NCBI RefSeq assembly: GCF_024756275.1
Contig: NZ_JANUGQ010000004.1
Location: 310,001 to 374,000 of the forward strand
Reading direction: 5' to 3'
Source: Streptomyces pyxinae
GTDB taxonomy: Bacteria; Actinomycetota; Actinomycetes; Streptomycetales; Streptomycetaceae
Length of the DNA: 64,000 nt
The stretch's first letter is position 1. Every line of letters starts with the position of its first letter. Below, piece after piece: positions 33,988-43,373 of this stretch. A program made the position numbers and the translations under genes. The notes below the pieces were generated by a model. It worked only from the letters and a program-made list of their open reading frames with translations. It did no database searches and was not told the DNA's origin.

Positions 33988-36149
33988 GCCGCCCTGGTGC
34001 GGCGACCGGTCCGGACCGACCGGGCCCGCACACCGGCCGGAACCTGCCGCACCCGGCGGCCGGTCCGGAGCTGCCGGGTCCGGCACTCGGCGCGGACCGC
34101 CCGGCCGTGCTGCTGATCGTCGGCGCCGGGCCGCGCGCCACCGGGCTGCTGGAGCGCATCGCCGCCAGCGCCTCCGAACTATGGCCGCCTGAGCGGAGGT
34201 TGCTCGTCCACCTGGTGGACCCGCATCCGCCGGGGCCCGGCCGGATCTGGCGGCACGAGCAGTCGCCGCTGCTGCGGATGAACTCCATGGCCGAGGACGT
34301 CACCCTGTTCACCGACGAGAGCTGCGCCGTCGAGGGCCCGGTGCGGCCGGGCCCCTCGCTCGCGGAGTGGGCGGCGCGGTTCGCCGGCCCCGGCGCCCCG
34401 CGCGACGCGCCGTACACGGAGCCCGCCGATCCGGAGGTGCTGGCGGAGCTGCGTACCCTGGCCGGTACCGACTTCCCGACCCGCCGGGCCCAGAGCGCCT
34501 ATCTGGACTGGGTGTTCCGCCGGGTCACCGCCGAACTCCCGCCGCGGATCACCCTCGTCCGGCACCGCACCACCGCGACCGCCGTCACCGGCCCCCCGGA
34601 CGGTCCGCAGCGGGTACGGCTGGCCGGCCGGGAGCACCCGGTCACCGCCGATCTGGTGGTGCTGGCCCAGGGGCACCTGGGCTCCGCCCCCGCCGGGGAG
34701 CACCGCGACCACGCCGCCTTCGCCCGCCGGCACGGCCGCTTCCATCTGGCCCCCGACTTCTCCGCCGACGCCGACCTGTCCGGGCTGCGCCCCGGCAGCC
34801 GGGTGATCCTGCGCGGCTTCGGGCTGGCCTTCGTCGATCTGATGACGCTGCTCACCGAGGGCCGTGGCGGCACCTACCGCACCGAACCCGACGGCACGCT
34901 CCGCTACCTCCCCTCGGGCCGGGAGCCCGTCCTCCATGTCGGTTCCCGCCGGGGGGTGCCGTACCACGCCAAGACCCACTACCGGCTCGGCGGTCCCCGC
35001 CCTCCGCTGCCCCGCCACTTCGGTCCCGCGGCCGTCGACGCGCTGCTCGCCCGGGACCGCCCGCCGGAACTGCGGCGGGACGTCTGGCCGTTGATGGCCA
35101 AGGAGATCGGGTTCGGCCACTACCACGAGCTGTTCCACGCCCACCCCGAGCGGACCGCCCTGCCCTGGCCGGAGTTCCTCGCCGCGTACGACCGGCTCGA
35201 CTGGTACGACCCGGACCTGGCCGCCCTGGTCGCCGCGGCCGTGCCCGACCCGGCGGACCGGCTGGACTTCGAGGCCCTGGACCGCCCGCTGGCGGGGCTC
35301 GCCTTCGCCACTCCGGACGCCTTCCAGGACCATCTGCGCGCCCATATCGCCGGGGACGTGGCCCGCCGCGAGGACCCGGCCCACAGCGCCGACCTCGGCG
35401 CCTTCCTGGCCCTGCTCTCCGTCTACGGCCAGCTCCCCCGGCTGCTGGACCCCGGGCGGCCGGCGGCCGGCGCGCTGGCCGAGGGGCTCGACGGCTGGTG
35501 GCACGGCTTCTTCAGCTTCCTCGCCTCGGGGCCGCCCGGCTTCCGGCTCCGCCAGTTGCTGGCGCTCTCCCGCGCCGGGATCGTCCACTTCCTGGGCGCG
35601 GACCTCCGGATCGGCACCGACGAGCCGACCGGCACCTTCACCGCGAGCAGCCCCACGGTGCCGGGTCACACCGTGCACGCCACCGCCCTGATCGAGGCGT
35701 ATCTGCCGGGCCCGGACCTGGACCGCACCCGGGACCCGCTGCTGCGCCGGCTGCGCCGGGCCGGCGGGCTCACCGAGGAGGTCGTCGACGGTGCCTCCCG
35801 CCCCCACCGCTCCGGCCGGATCGCCGTGGACCCGGCCGACGGACGGCTCATCGACCCGACCCTGCGCGGCCCGCACCCGCGCCGTTTCGCCCTCGGCGCC
35901 CCCACCAACAGCCGTGCCGTGGCCGCCTTCGCCCGCCCCGGCACCGACGCGCCCGCCTTCCGCCAGAACGACGCGGTGGCCCGTACGGTCCTGCGGACCC
36001 TGGCGGCCGGCCGGGCCCCGGAACCGTTCGCCGGCCGGGGAGCCGGGGCGGCCGGGGCGGGTCAGAAGAGCGCGGGCTGGTGGTCGGGGGCGGGCGCGGG
36101 GGTCTCGCCGGGGGCGAAGACGGAGACGGTGCCGAAGACCCCGTCGTAG
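33984..36149 (+). CDS. FAD/NAD(P)-binding protein (NAD_binding_9 type)
   Basis: The 721-residue protein has a Rossmann motif LLIVGAGPRATGLLERI near residue 45, then the family's SPLLRMNSMAEDVTLFTD and RGFGLAFVDLMTLLTEGRGG, and closes with GRIAVDPADGRLIDPTLRG and FALGAPTNSRAVAAFARPG. Proteins of this type often lie in siderophore, sulfur or natural-product operons and have no assigned reaction; monooxygenase activity on an amino acid is possible. GTG start overlaps the permease stop. The last 30 codons run into the convergent endonuclease gene. Confidence 0.8.
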   Translation: MSRPGAATGPDRPGPHTGRNLPHPAAGPELPGPALGADRPAVLLIVGAGPRATGLLERIAASASELWPPERRLLVHLVDPHPPGPGRIWRHEQSPLLRMNSMAEDVTLFTDESCAVEGPVRPGPSLAEWAARFAGPGAPRDAPYTEPADPEVLAELRTLAGTDFPTRRAQSAYLDWVFRRVTAELPPRITLVRHRTTATAVTGPPDGPQRVRLAGREHPVTADLVVLAQGHLGSAPAGEHRDHAAFARRHGRFHLAPDFSADADLSGLRPGSRVILRGFGLAFVDLMTLLTEGRGGTYRTEPDGTLRYLPSGREPVLHVGSRRGVPYHAKTHYRLGGPRPPLPRHFGPAAVDALLARDRPPELRRDVWPLMAKEIGFGHYHELFHAHPERTALPWPEFLAAYDRLDWYDPDLAALVAAAVPDPADRLDFEALDRPLAGLAFATPDAFQDHLRAHIAGDVARREDPAHSADLGAFLALLSVYGQLPRLLDPGRPAAGALAEGLDGWWHGFFSFLASGPPGFRLRQLLALSRAGIVHFLGADLRIGTDEPTGTFTASSPTVPGHTVHATALIEAYLPGPDLDRTRDPLLRRLRRAGGLTEEVVDGASRPHRSGRIAVDPADGRLIDPTLRGPHPRRFALGAPTNSRAVAAFARPGTDAPAFRQNDAVARTVLRTLAAGRAPEPFAGRGAGAAGAGQKSAGWWSGAGAGVSPGAKTETVPKTPS

Positions 36150-37348
36150 CCGGGGTCCCGGTGGACGCGTCCGGTGCGCAGCCGGTCCACCGCCTCGGCG
36201 AGGCCGGCCTCTCCCGCCGCCCGCAGCTCCGGCAGCGGAAGGTCGAGGAGCAGCGGCAGCTCCGGGCCGAGGGCGGAGGTCAGTTCGGCCACCCGGGCGG
36301 TGACCTTCTTGGACTTGGGGCCCACCCCCAGGAGCTCACCCACCAGTTCCGGGAGCGGCACGATCTTCCGGGAGGCGCCGGCGGTCGCCGGGCGGGTGCC
36401 CTCGGGATGGCCGGTGAGCTGCCGTACGCGATGGAGCACACCGACCGTCACCCGGCGGCCGCACTCCGGGCACCGGCCGCCCAGCGCCTCGGTCTCGTCC
36501 GGATCGAGGCGTACGCCGCAGGCGCGGTGGCCGTCCAGGTGGTACTTGCCCTCCTCGGGGTGGAGGTCCACGGTGCCGGTGTACCCCTCGCCGGTCCGCA
36601 GGGCGTGGCGCAGGGCGAAATAGTCCAGGCGGGTGTCGAAGAGGGTGGCGTTCCGGCCGATGATCGGGGCCGAGTGGGCGTCCGAGTGGCTGACCAGCCG
36701 GTAGCGGTCGAGCCCGGGCACCCGCCAGTTCATCTCCGGGTCCGAGGAGAGGCCGGTCTCCACCGCGAAGATCTCCCCGGCCAGGTCGCCGTAGCACTCC
36801 TCCACCGAGTCGAAGCCGAAGGTGCTGCCCAGCACCCCGAACCAGGGCGTCCAGATGTGCGCGGGGACCAGATAGGCCCCCTCGCCGGACTCCAGGGTGG
36901 CCGACAGCAGTTCCCGGGCGTCCATCGCCAGGAAGGGCCGCCCGTCGCCGGTGAGGTCGCCGTGGCGGGCGAGCCGGCGGGAGAGGCCGGCCGCCGCCTC
37001 GAAGTCCGGTACGTACAGCAGATGGTGGAGCTTGCGCGCCCGGCCGCCCTGGCGATGTCCGGTGGCCACCTCGACCTGGAGCAGAAACCGCAGGGGCCCC
37101 CGGCAGCTGCGCGGCAGCGACCGCAGCACCTCCTCCTCCAGGTCGTCCCGGAGCCGGAAGAGTCCAGGTTCCGCCGGGACCAGGTCCTCACGCAGCCGCC
37201 GTGCCCACTCCGGATGGGTGAAGTCACCGGTGCCGAGCACGGTGATGCCCTTCCGCCGTGCCCACCGCGCCAGCTCCGGCAGCTCGCTGTAACGGCTGCA
37301 CGCCCTGCTGTACTTCGAGTGGACATGCAGGTCCGCGTAGTACCGCAT
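36062..37348 (-). CDS. Endonuclease Q-like PHP-domain protein
   Basis: The 428-residue protein starts MRYYADLHVHSKYS, the HxH motif of PHP phosphoesterases, with further metal residues in GTGDFTHPEW, AHIWTPWFG and SHSDAHS. A treble-clef zinc site CGVRL...CPECG follows at about 285-310 and then a helix-hairpin-like region (KIVPLPELVGELLGVGPKSKKV). This order matches endonuclease Q, which nicks DNA 5' of uracil, hypoxanthine or abasic sites. GGAGGAGG lies 5 bases before the ATG. Its 3' end overlaps the convergent FAD protein gene by 88 bp. Confidence 0.8.
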   Translation of the reverse strand: MRYYADLHVHSKYSRACSRYSELPELARWARRKGITVLGTGDFTHPEWARRLREDLVPAEPGLFRLRDDLEEEVLRSLPRSCRGPLRFLLQVEVATGHRQGGRARKLHHLLYVPDFEAAAGLSRRLARHGDLTGDGRPFLAMDARELLSATLESGEGAYLVPAHIWTPWFGVLGSTFGFDSVEECYGDLAGEIFAVETGLSSDPEMNWRVPGLDRYRLVSHSDAHSAPIIGRNATLFDTRLDYFALRHALRTGEGYTGTVDLHPEEGKYHLDGHRACGVRLDPDETEALGGRCPECGRRVTVGVLHRVRQLTGHPEGTRPATAGASRKIVPLPELVGELLGVGPKSKKVTARVAELTSALGPELPLLLDLPLPELRAAGEAGLAEAVDRLRTGRVHRDPGYDGVFGTVSVFAPGETPAPAPDHQPALF

Positions 37349-37921
37349 CCCGCCTCCTCCCCGCCGGACTCCGGTCTCCCGGCGCCCGGTTCGTCGTTCC
37401 GGCACCCGCGTGCCCCGGACCGGCGCGGTGATGCGGCCGGGCGACCGCCGGCCGGTGGTGCCGGACCTCCGGTACGGGGCCGGGGGGCCGGCCGTCCCGG
37501 GCCCGGCCGGCGGGTGGCGGGAGCGTACGAACTCGACTGCGCGGAAGAGGGCTTGCCGCTCCCTGGGGCCACCGCCGGGCCGGGAGGGATGCGCGGCGGC
37601 GGTCGGGAGCACCGGCCGGAGCGTGTGGCGGGGAACGGGAGCACCTGCCGGGACGCCCCGGAACCCGCCGCCGGACCCGGTGGTGCGGTGGCCCGGAGGC
37701 CCCTGCCGGACGGGCGCGGCGGGGGTTCCGCGAAACGGGGGACGCCACCTCCGCGCCCGGTGTGCCGCGCATATGCCGGGAGCAACGCCGTGCTGCACTG
37801 GCCGCGCTCAGGGGCGTGGCCGCCCCTGAGCCGCACCTCCCACCAACGCCGGCGCCGGGCCTCAGGGCGGGCCGTTCCCGCCGGGCCCGGCACGCCGCCG
37901 TACGACGGAACGGAAACTGAC
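37349..37921. other. Intergenic region between endonuclease and CinY-like genes
   Basis: No gene is supported. It contains the perfect hairpin GCTCAGGGGCG (37806-37816) / CGCCCCTGAGC (37821-37831) about 90 bases before the CinY-like start, which could be a terminator of read-through or part of that gene's leader. Confidence 0.5.
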
Positions 37922-39421
37922 ATGGGACGGGAATCGAACCCCCGGCGGGCGCGGACGCGCCGCCGGTGGGCAGCGCTCGGCGGCGGAGCGTCGCTGAGCC
38001 TGCTGATGATCTGCGGGACCGGGACGTTCTCCGCCGGCCCCGCCGTCGCCTTCCAGCCGGCGGCACACGACGACGCGGTCACGGGAGCACTGGGCGACCG
38101 GTTCGGCCGTACCACCCTCAGCCTGCTCCAGCGGGCCGTCATGTCGTCCGACTCCAAGCCGTACTGGTCGGACGGCAACGCCCACTGCGACGACATCGAC
38201 AACCTGGGGTACGCCCACGACTACCGGGTACGGGACTTCGAGTACGCCACACCCGAGAACACCCGGCCGGACAGGCCGGAGGAGATCAAAGAGTTCGCCC
38301 GGTACTACTTCGACTTCCGCACCGGCCGGCGAGCCGCGCGCGGCGCCGCCGACCTCCAGCTCCTCGGCTGTCTCCAGTACGGCTTCGACCGTGTCAATCT
38401 CGCGGTCCACCTCGCCGGGGACCTGCTCGACGCCCGGGGCAACCCGCGTCCCTCGGTCCGCCGGGACGTGTGGTGCCAGGAGGTCCGCCCGGTGGGGAGC
38501 GGCGCCCCGGCCCCGCGCGGGGCGACCGGGGCCGCTCCGTCCGCCGCCGGAAGCGCGCCGGCGGCGGCGAGTCCCGAGCCGCGCTTCACCGATCAGCTCA
38601 AGGCCAACCCCAAGTGCAATGTGATCGAGCAGTTCGGGCGCGGCCTGCACGCCGTGCAGGACTTCTACGCGCACAGCAACTGGGCGGACAGCGAAATCAC
38701 CACCGACGCGCGGGACTTCCCGTACCGGAAGAGGATCGGCACCCCGGCCAACCCGAGGGGCCTGAAGAACACGTCCGTCTTCCCGCTCTTCGACTACGCG
38801 CGGCTGGGCGTGCGCCCGGTGGACTACGCCAAGGTCGAACGGGAGGCGCGGCCGCTGCCGGGCGAGGCCGGCCGGCGGGTCGACCCCTGGCGGTACTTCC
38901 CGCCCCGGCTCACCCAGAAGGTGCGGAGCGGGCTGACCCTCCCCGGAGACGGCCGCCCCTACCAGGTGGCGCGCTTCGACCAGTTCCGCGACCAGTACCT
39001 GGTGGCCCACGGGGGACGGCCGCCGCTCGGTGAGCCGGCCCTCCGGGGACTGCAGAGCGGCTGCTACACCGAGCAGACGATCATCGGCAACCGGATCTGC
39101 GACGAGGAACGGCAGATCGGCCACTACGGGTTCGGGGACCGGGAAGACACCGACTGGGCGCTCAGCGACCGGATCGGGGGCCTGGCGAAGGACTCGTTGC
39201 TGGACACCACGGACCGCGCCGCGGCGAACCTGCGGACCGGCGAACTCCCCGCCGACCGCGAGCAGGCCGAGCGCGCGGCGGCGAACAGCAACTTCGCCAA
39301 CGCGCTGAAGGTGGCCACCAAGGACACCGCGCGCCAGTGGGGGTACTTCACCCAGCGGCTGCGGGCCACCTATGGCGCCACCCGGGCCGCGGCGATGATC
39401 CGGGTGCTCACCACCGACTAG
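37922..39421 (+). CDS. Secreted CinY-like protein
   Basis: The 499-residue precursor has a strongly basic N-terminus (RRARTRRRW) followed by a hydrophobic stretch, a Tat-like or Sec signal ending near residue 43 (AVAFQP). The mature protein contains GRGLHAVQDFYAHSNWADS near residue 240, a His/Asp-rich motif shared with CinY proteins of lantibiotic clusters and with Het-C-like proteins and recalling the zinc site of phospholipase C/S1 nucleases. Two low-complexity Ala/Pro/Gly segments lie near 190-215. Function is unknown. No lantibiotic genes are nearby. A strong terminator follows. Confidence 0.68.
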   Translation: MGRESNPRRARTRRRWAALGGGASLSLLMICGTGTFSAGPAVAFQPAAHDDAVTGALGDRFGRTTLSLLQRAVMSSDSKPYWSDGNAHCDDIDNLGYAHDYRVRDFEYATPENTRPDRPEEIKEFARYYFDFRTGRRAARGAADLQLLGCLQYGFDRVNLAVHLAGDLLDARGNPRPSVRRDVWCQEVRPVGSGAPAPRGATGAAPSAAGSAPAAASPEPRFTDQLKANPKCNVIEQFGRGLHAVQDFYAHSNWADSEITTDARDFPYRKRIGTPANPRGLKNTSVFPLFDYARLGVRPVDYAKVEREARPLPGEAGRRVDPWRYFPPRLTQKVRSGLTLPGDGRPYQVARFDQFRDQYLVAHGGRPPLGEPALRGLQSGCYTEQTIIGNRICDEERQIGHYGFGDREDTDWALSDRIGGLAKDSLLDTTDRAAANLRTGELPADREQAERAAANSNFANALKVATKDTARQWGYFTQRLRATYGATRAAAMIRVLTTD

Positions 39422-39447
39422 AAGTCCGTCTGACGCGCGACCACTTG

Positions 39448-39490
39448 GGGGCGCGGCCGTGACCGGAGGAGAGACACACGGCCGCGCCCC
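39448..39490. terminator. Bidirectional terminator
   Basis: GGGGCGCGGCCGTG (39448-39461) pairs perfectly with CACGGCCGCGCCCC (39477-39490), 14 bp with a 15-base loop, between the convergent CinY-like and coiled-coil genes. Confidence 0.85.
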
Positions 39491-39514
39491 GGCCGGAGGG
39501 GAGGCGGCCGGGCG

Positions 39515-41260
39515 TCAGCTGGTCTTGGTGTTGGGCAGATGCTCCCCGATGTGGCCGACATAGATCCGGCCGTCGCCCGCGGTGTTGTCGTAGAGGTGGA
39601 GCCGGGGCGCGGGCGGGGTGCCGGAGCCGATACGGATGTGCTCGGCCATCAGCACCCGCCCGGCCGGATGGACCTCGCGCGGGACCGGCAGCATCCGGGC
39701 GTCGCGCAGTTTGGGCGCCGTCAGCACGGTACGGGACTCACCGCTGGCGTACCGGCTCCGGGGCAGCGGGACCGGGGCGCCCCGCCACTGGAGGTAGGCG
39801 GTCAGGTGCGGGATCTTGTCGGCGCCGTGCTCGGCCTTGGCCCGCGCGTACGCGTCCAGCGCCTGGAGCGCCTCCCAGGCCCGGCGGCGCCAGGTCGCCT
39901 CCAGGGCGTGCCCCCGCAGTGCCCGGGAGGTCGCGAGTACGTCCCCGAGCACGACGCCCGGCAGGTCCGTCCCGGTCCGCAGGACCAGCTCCTCCCAGGT
40001 GTCCGGGGCCGTGCGCGGCTCGGGCACGGCCGGGGCGGGGCGGTCCGCCTCCGCGAGCTGGACGCGCAGCCAGCCGACCTCCCGGGTCAGTTCGTCCAGC
40101 AGCTCCTCGGCCGCCTCCGCCTCCTGCTCGGCCCGCTCCCGCTCGCGCAGGGCCCGGCCCAGATCGCCCGCCTCGTGCACGGCGCGCAGCTCGTCATGGG
40201 CGGCGCGCAGCCGGTCCAGCTCGTCCCTGGCCGCCCGGGCCTCCGCCTCGGCGCACCGGGCGCGTTCCTCGTGGTCCCGCGCCTCTCGCCGGGCGTCCGC
40301 CAACTCCGTCCGGACGTCGCGCAGTTCGACCCGGGCCTCGACGTACTGGCCGACGGCGGCGGCGAGCCGGCCCTCGGGGGTGTTCTCCGGGTCCAGTGTG
40401 AAGCTCTCGCGGAGCAGGGCGATTCCGGCGCGGGCGGCGGTTCCGGCGGGGCGGGGCAGCTCGGCGTACCGGTGCAGGGCCGCCATCAGCTCCGGCGGGC
40501 GGCCCGGGCGGTTGAGCGCGCCCCGGATGCGCAGGTCGGCGGGGCGGAGCCCGGCGCGGTGCGCGCGGGACGGGATGATCAGCGCGTCGCCCGGCTCGAT
40601 GGGGGTCGGCAACTGCTGGTTGACCACGTCCAGCACATGGGGGGCGATACGGTGCTCCACCACCCGGCCCAGCAGGGAGGCGGCCCGGTAGCGCATCAGC
40701 GGCGGCTCGGGCTCCTCGCCCTGCCTCAGGCCGCGGACCCCCTCCTCGGAGACGGTGGTGAACACATGGATGTCCGACTCCGCCTGCACCGCCAGCCGCA
40801 GGGTCAGCCGGGCCTCGTCGATCGAGGGGACCGGGTTGCAGAGCCGGTAGCGCCACCAGGGGCGGGCGGCGACCTGGTCCCAGCCCACATCGATGGTCTC
40901 GGGCCAGAACATGGTGGCCGGCGACGGCCAGGACCAGTCCCAGGGCCGGGTCGCCTCGGCGATGAGCTGCCAGGAGTGCGGCCGATGGGCGGGCATCTCC
41001 TCGCCCCGGTCGCCGGTGAGCAGCAGCAGCCGGGCACGGACATGGACCCGGGCCTCGGGGAACCACAGGGCCTCGAAGACGACGCGGTCCGAGTCGGGGT
41101 CGGGCGGGGGCACCCGGGTGAAGGTCTCGACCTCACCCTTCTCGGTCTGCCTCGCCAGCCACTTCTCGATCGTCTGCGCCGGCCGTACCGCCGTGCACGC
41201 CCCGCGGACGTGCCAGACGGTGTCGGGACAGGGATCGGGCTTCTTGCGCGCCATGCTCAC
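39515..41260 (-). CDS. Coiled-coil protein of unknown function
   Basis: I do not recognise this 581-residue protein. Residues about 1-300 are globular with many Trp/Arg (RPWDWSWPSPATMFWPETIDVGWDQV). Residues about 305-415 are a long Ala/Glu/Arg coiled coil (heptads such as ARREARDHEERARCAEAEARAARDELDRL). A helical part and a C-terminal domain with GRVLMAEHIRIGSG and GDGRIYVGHIGEHLPNT follow; the last part, with YVGHIG and leucine, reads like a small beta domain that binds ligand or partner. The start may be GTG 41260 or ATG 41254. It is monocistronic. Structural or nucleic-acid-binding roles are possible; none is shown. Confidence 0.7.
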   Translation of the reverse strand: MSMARKKPDPCPDTVWHVRGACTAVRPAQTIEKWLARQTEKGEVETFTRVPPPDPDSDRVVFEALWFPEARVHVRARLLLLTGDRGEEMPAHRPHSWQLIAEATRPWDWSWPSPATMFWPETIDVGWDQVAARPWWRYRLCNPVPSIDEARLTLRLAVQAESDIHVFTTVSEEGVRGLRQGEEPEPPLMRYRAASLLGRVVEHRIAPHVLDVVNQQLPTPIEPGDALIIPSRAHRAGLRPADLRIRGALNRPGRPPELMAALHRYAELPRPAGTAARAGIALLRESFTLDPENTPEGRLAAAVGQYVEARVELRDVRTELADARREARDHEERARCAEAEARAARDELDRLRAAHDELRAVHEAGDLGRALRERERAEQEAEAAEELLDELTREVGWLRVQLAEADRPAPAVPEPRTAPDTWEELVLRTGTDLPGVVLGDVLATSRALRGHALEATWRRRAWEALQALDAYARAKAEHGADKIPHLTAYLQWRGAPVPLPRSRYASGESRTVLTAPKLRDARMLPVPREVHPAGRVLMAEHIRIGSGTPPAPRLHLYDNTAGDGRIYVGHIGEHLPNTKTS

Positions 41261-41631
41261 CTGGGGTCGGGGACAGCGGATGGCGCTCAGTATGGGCCCC
41301 CGCGCCGAGCGGGCGCAGGGAGTTGGCGAGAGTCACCGGATGGAGTGGCGCCGGACCACGACCGAGCCCCCGAACAGGTGATCGCTCGTACCTCTGTACG
41401 TCTCCGGCCGCCCCGGGCCGCCGGTCCCCCTCGGTCCACCGGGCCGTTCCGGACGCTCCGGACGCTCCGGACGCTCCGGACAGCCGGTCCCCTCCGGCCC
41501 ACCGCGGTCCACCACGGCTCGCCACGGCCCTCGGGCCGTCCGGCCCCTCCCCGGCCACCGGTGTCTCCCGGCAGCTGGTCTCTCCCCCCGCCGGTGTCTC
41601 CCCGGCCGCCGCACCGCCCGGGGCACCGCGT
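41261..41631. other. Intergenic region with a 9-bp tandem repeat
   Basis: GGACGCTCC is repeated three times at 41451-41477. Nothing else is supported in this gap after the RidA gene. Confidence 0.6.
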
Positions 41632-42030
41632 TCACTCCAGCACCGCCAGTCCGTCCAGCTCCACCGCCGCCGCCTCGTCCCAGAGCCGGACCACCCCGAC
41701 CACCGCCATCGCCGGATAGTCGCGGCCCGCCAACCGGCGCCAGATACGGCCCAGTTCGGTGGCGCAGGCCCGGTATCCGGCCACGTCCGTGGTGTAGACG
41801 GTGACCCGGGCGAGGTCGGCCGGAGTACCGCCGGCCGCCCGCAGGGCGGTCAGCAGATTGGTGAGCGCGGTCCCGAACTGTTCCGGCAGGCTCTCCCCCA
41901 CCACCCGGCCCGTTCCGTCCAGCGCGGTCTGGCCGGCCAGCAGCACCAGCCGGCTGCCGGTGGCGGTGACGGCGTGCGAGAAGCCGGTGGGCGGGGAGAG
42001 TTCGGCCGGATTGATCCGCCGCAGAGTCAT
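41632..42030 (-). CDS. RidA (YjgF/YER057c) family enamine/imine deaminase
   Basis: The 132-residue protein has the RidA pattern: GFSHAVTATGSRLVLLAGQTALDGTGRVVG, EQFGTALTNLLTALRAAGGTPADLARVTVYTTD and YPAMAVVGVVRLWDEAAAVELDGLAVL. RidA proteins hydrolyse reactive enamines or imines to ketones and ammonia. It overlaps the acyl-CoA dehydrogenase stop by ATGA. In an aryl-CoA cluster this suggests a substrate that carries an amino group, such as 2-aminobenzoate. GGAAGGAA lies upstream of the ATG. Confidence 0.9.
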   Translation of the reverse strand: MTLRRINPAELSPPTGFSHAVTATGSRLVLLAGQTALDGTGRVVGESLPEQFGTALTNLLTALRAAGGTPADLARVTVYTTDVAGYRACATELGRIWRRLAGRDYPAMAVVGVVRLWDEAAAVELDGLAVLE

Positions 42031-43373
42031 CGCCGGTTCCTTCCGCCGAAACCGGAGCCGAGACCGAAACCGGAATCCGAGCCGGGGGCCGGACCGGTCC
42101 CGGGGCCGGAGTGCGAGCCGATCCCGGAGACCGGGCCGGAGCCAGAGCCGGTCTCCGAGCCCGAGCCGGTCCACGAGACCGGGCCAGAGCCCGAGCCGGT
42201 CCCGGAGGCCCCAGCTTCCCCGGCCGCCTCCGCCTCCCCCGCGGCCACCGCCCGGTAGAGCTCGCGGGCGACGAGGGTACGCTGCACCTCACTGGCGCCC
42301 TCGTAGATCCTGGGCGCCCGGACCTCCCGGTAGAGGTGCTCCAGCAGGTGCCCCCGGCGCAACGCCCGGGCGCCGTGCAACTGGACGGCGGCGTCCACCA
42401 CGTACTGGGCCGTCTCGGTGGCGAACAGCTTGGCCATGGCGGCCCGGCCCGGCACGTCCGGGGCGCCGGAGTCGTACGCCTCGGCCGCCGCGTACACCAG
42501 CAGCCGGGCCGCCTCGGTGCGGGTCGCCATCTCGGCCACCTGGTGCGCCACGGCCTGGAGGTCCTTGAGCGCGCCGCCGAAGGCCCGGCGCCGTGCCGTG
42601 TGGACGACCGTGGCGTCCAGGGCCGCCCGGGCCATGCCGACGGCGAAGGCGCCGACACTGGGCCGGAAGAGGTTGAGGGTCTCCATCGCCACCCGGAAGC
42701 CGCCGCCGGGTTCGCCCAGCAGATCGGCCCGGGTGACCGGGACCCCGTCGAAGACCAGGGTGCCGATGGCGTGCGGGGCCAGCATCTCCAGCGGCTCACC
42801 ACCGAGGCCGGGCCGGTCCGCCGGGACCAGGAAGGCGGTGACTCCCCGGGCTCCGGCGCCCGGGTCCGTCCGGGCGAAGACCGTGGCGAAGTCGGCCCCG
42901 GGGGCATGGGAGATCCAGCACTTCTCGCCGGTCAACCGCCAGCCCGCGCCGTCCGGTTCGGCCGCCAGGGTCAGGGCCGCGGCGTCCGAGCCCGCGTCCG
43001 GCTCGCTCAGCGCGAAGGCCGGCACCACCCGGCCGGCCGTCACCCCGGGCAGCCAGCGGGCCCGCTGCTCCGGGGTGCCCCGGGCGGCGACCGGATGGGC
43101 ACCGAGCCCCTGGAGGGCGAGCGCGGTCTCGGCCTCCGTGCATTCCCGGGCCAGGGACTCCCGGAGCAGACAGAGATCCAGCGCCCCCGAGGTGAACACG
43201 CGACCGAGCAGCCCGAGTTCTCCCAGCATGGCGATCAAGGGGCGGTTGATCCGGCCGGGTTCACCCCGCTCGGCGAGCGGTCGCAGTCGGGTGGCGGCCA
43301 GTTCACGCAGCCGGTCGCACCAGGCGGAGCGCTCGGCACCCAGCGAGAAGGCGGGCGGTGGAACGTCGGACAT
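42027..43373 (-). CDS. Acyl-CoA dehydrogenase with a Gly/Ser-rich tail
   Basis: The 448-residue protein has the family signatures FALSEPDAGSD (FAD region), TGEKCWISHA, RRAFGGALKDLQAVAHQVAEM and YEGASEVQRTLVARELYR with the usual catalytic Glu. After residue about 380 a low-complexity tail of some 65 residues (GTGSGSGPVSWTGSGSETG...) replaces the normal end; it comes from repeats of a GAGCCGGTCCCG-like unit (42060-42240). It would oxidise a ring-derived CoA ester in the aryl-CoA pathway. Start at 43373 follows GGAAGGGG by 6 bases; divergent from the ligase gene. Confidence 0.88.
   Translation of the reverse strand: MSDVPPPAFSLGAERSAWCDRLRELAATRLRPLAERGEPGRINRPLIAMLGELGLLGRVFTSGALDLCLLRESLARECTEAETALALQGLGAHPVAARGTPEQRARWLPGVTAGRVVPAFALSEPDAGSDAAALTLAAEPDGAGWRLTGEKCWISHAPGADFATVFARTDPGAGARGVTAFLVPADRPGLGGEPLEMLAPHAIGTLVFDGVPVTRADLLGEPGGGFRVAMETLNLFRPSVGAFAVGMARAALDATVVHTARRRAFGGALKDLQAVAHQVAEMATRTEAARLLVYAAAEAYDSGAPDVPGRAAMAKLFATETAQYVVDAAVQLHGARALRRGHLLEHLYREVRAPRIYEGASEVQRTLVARELYRAVAAGEAEAAGEAGASGTGSGSGPVSWTGSGSETGSGSGPVSGIGSHSGPGTGPAPGSDSGFGLGSGFGGRNRR

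Noticed and set aside
34367..39421. Very long plus-strand open frame across several genes
   Set aside because: Only its last 500 codons (from 37922) have protein-like composition; the rest is the out-of-frame shadow of the FAD and endonuclease genes.
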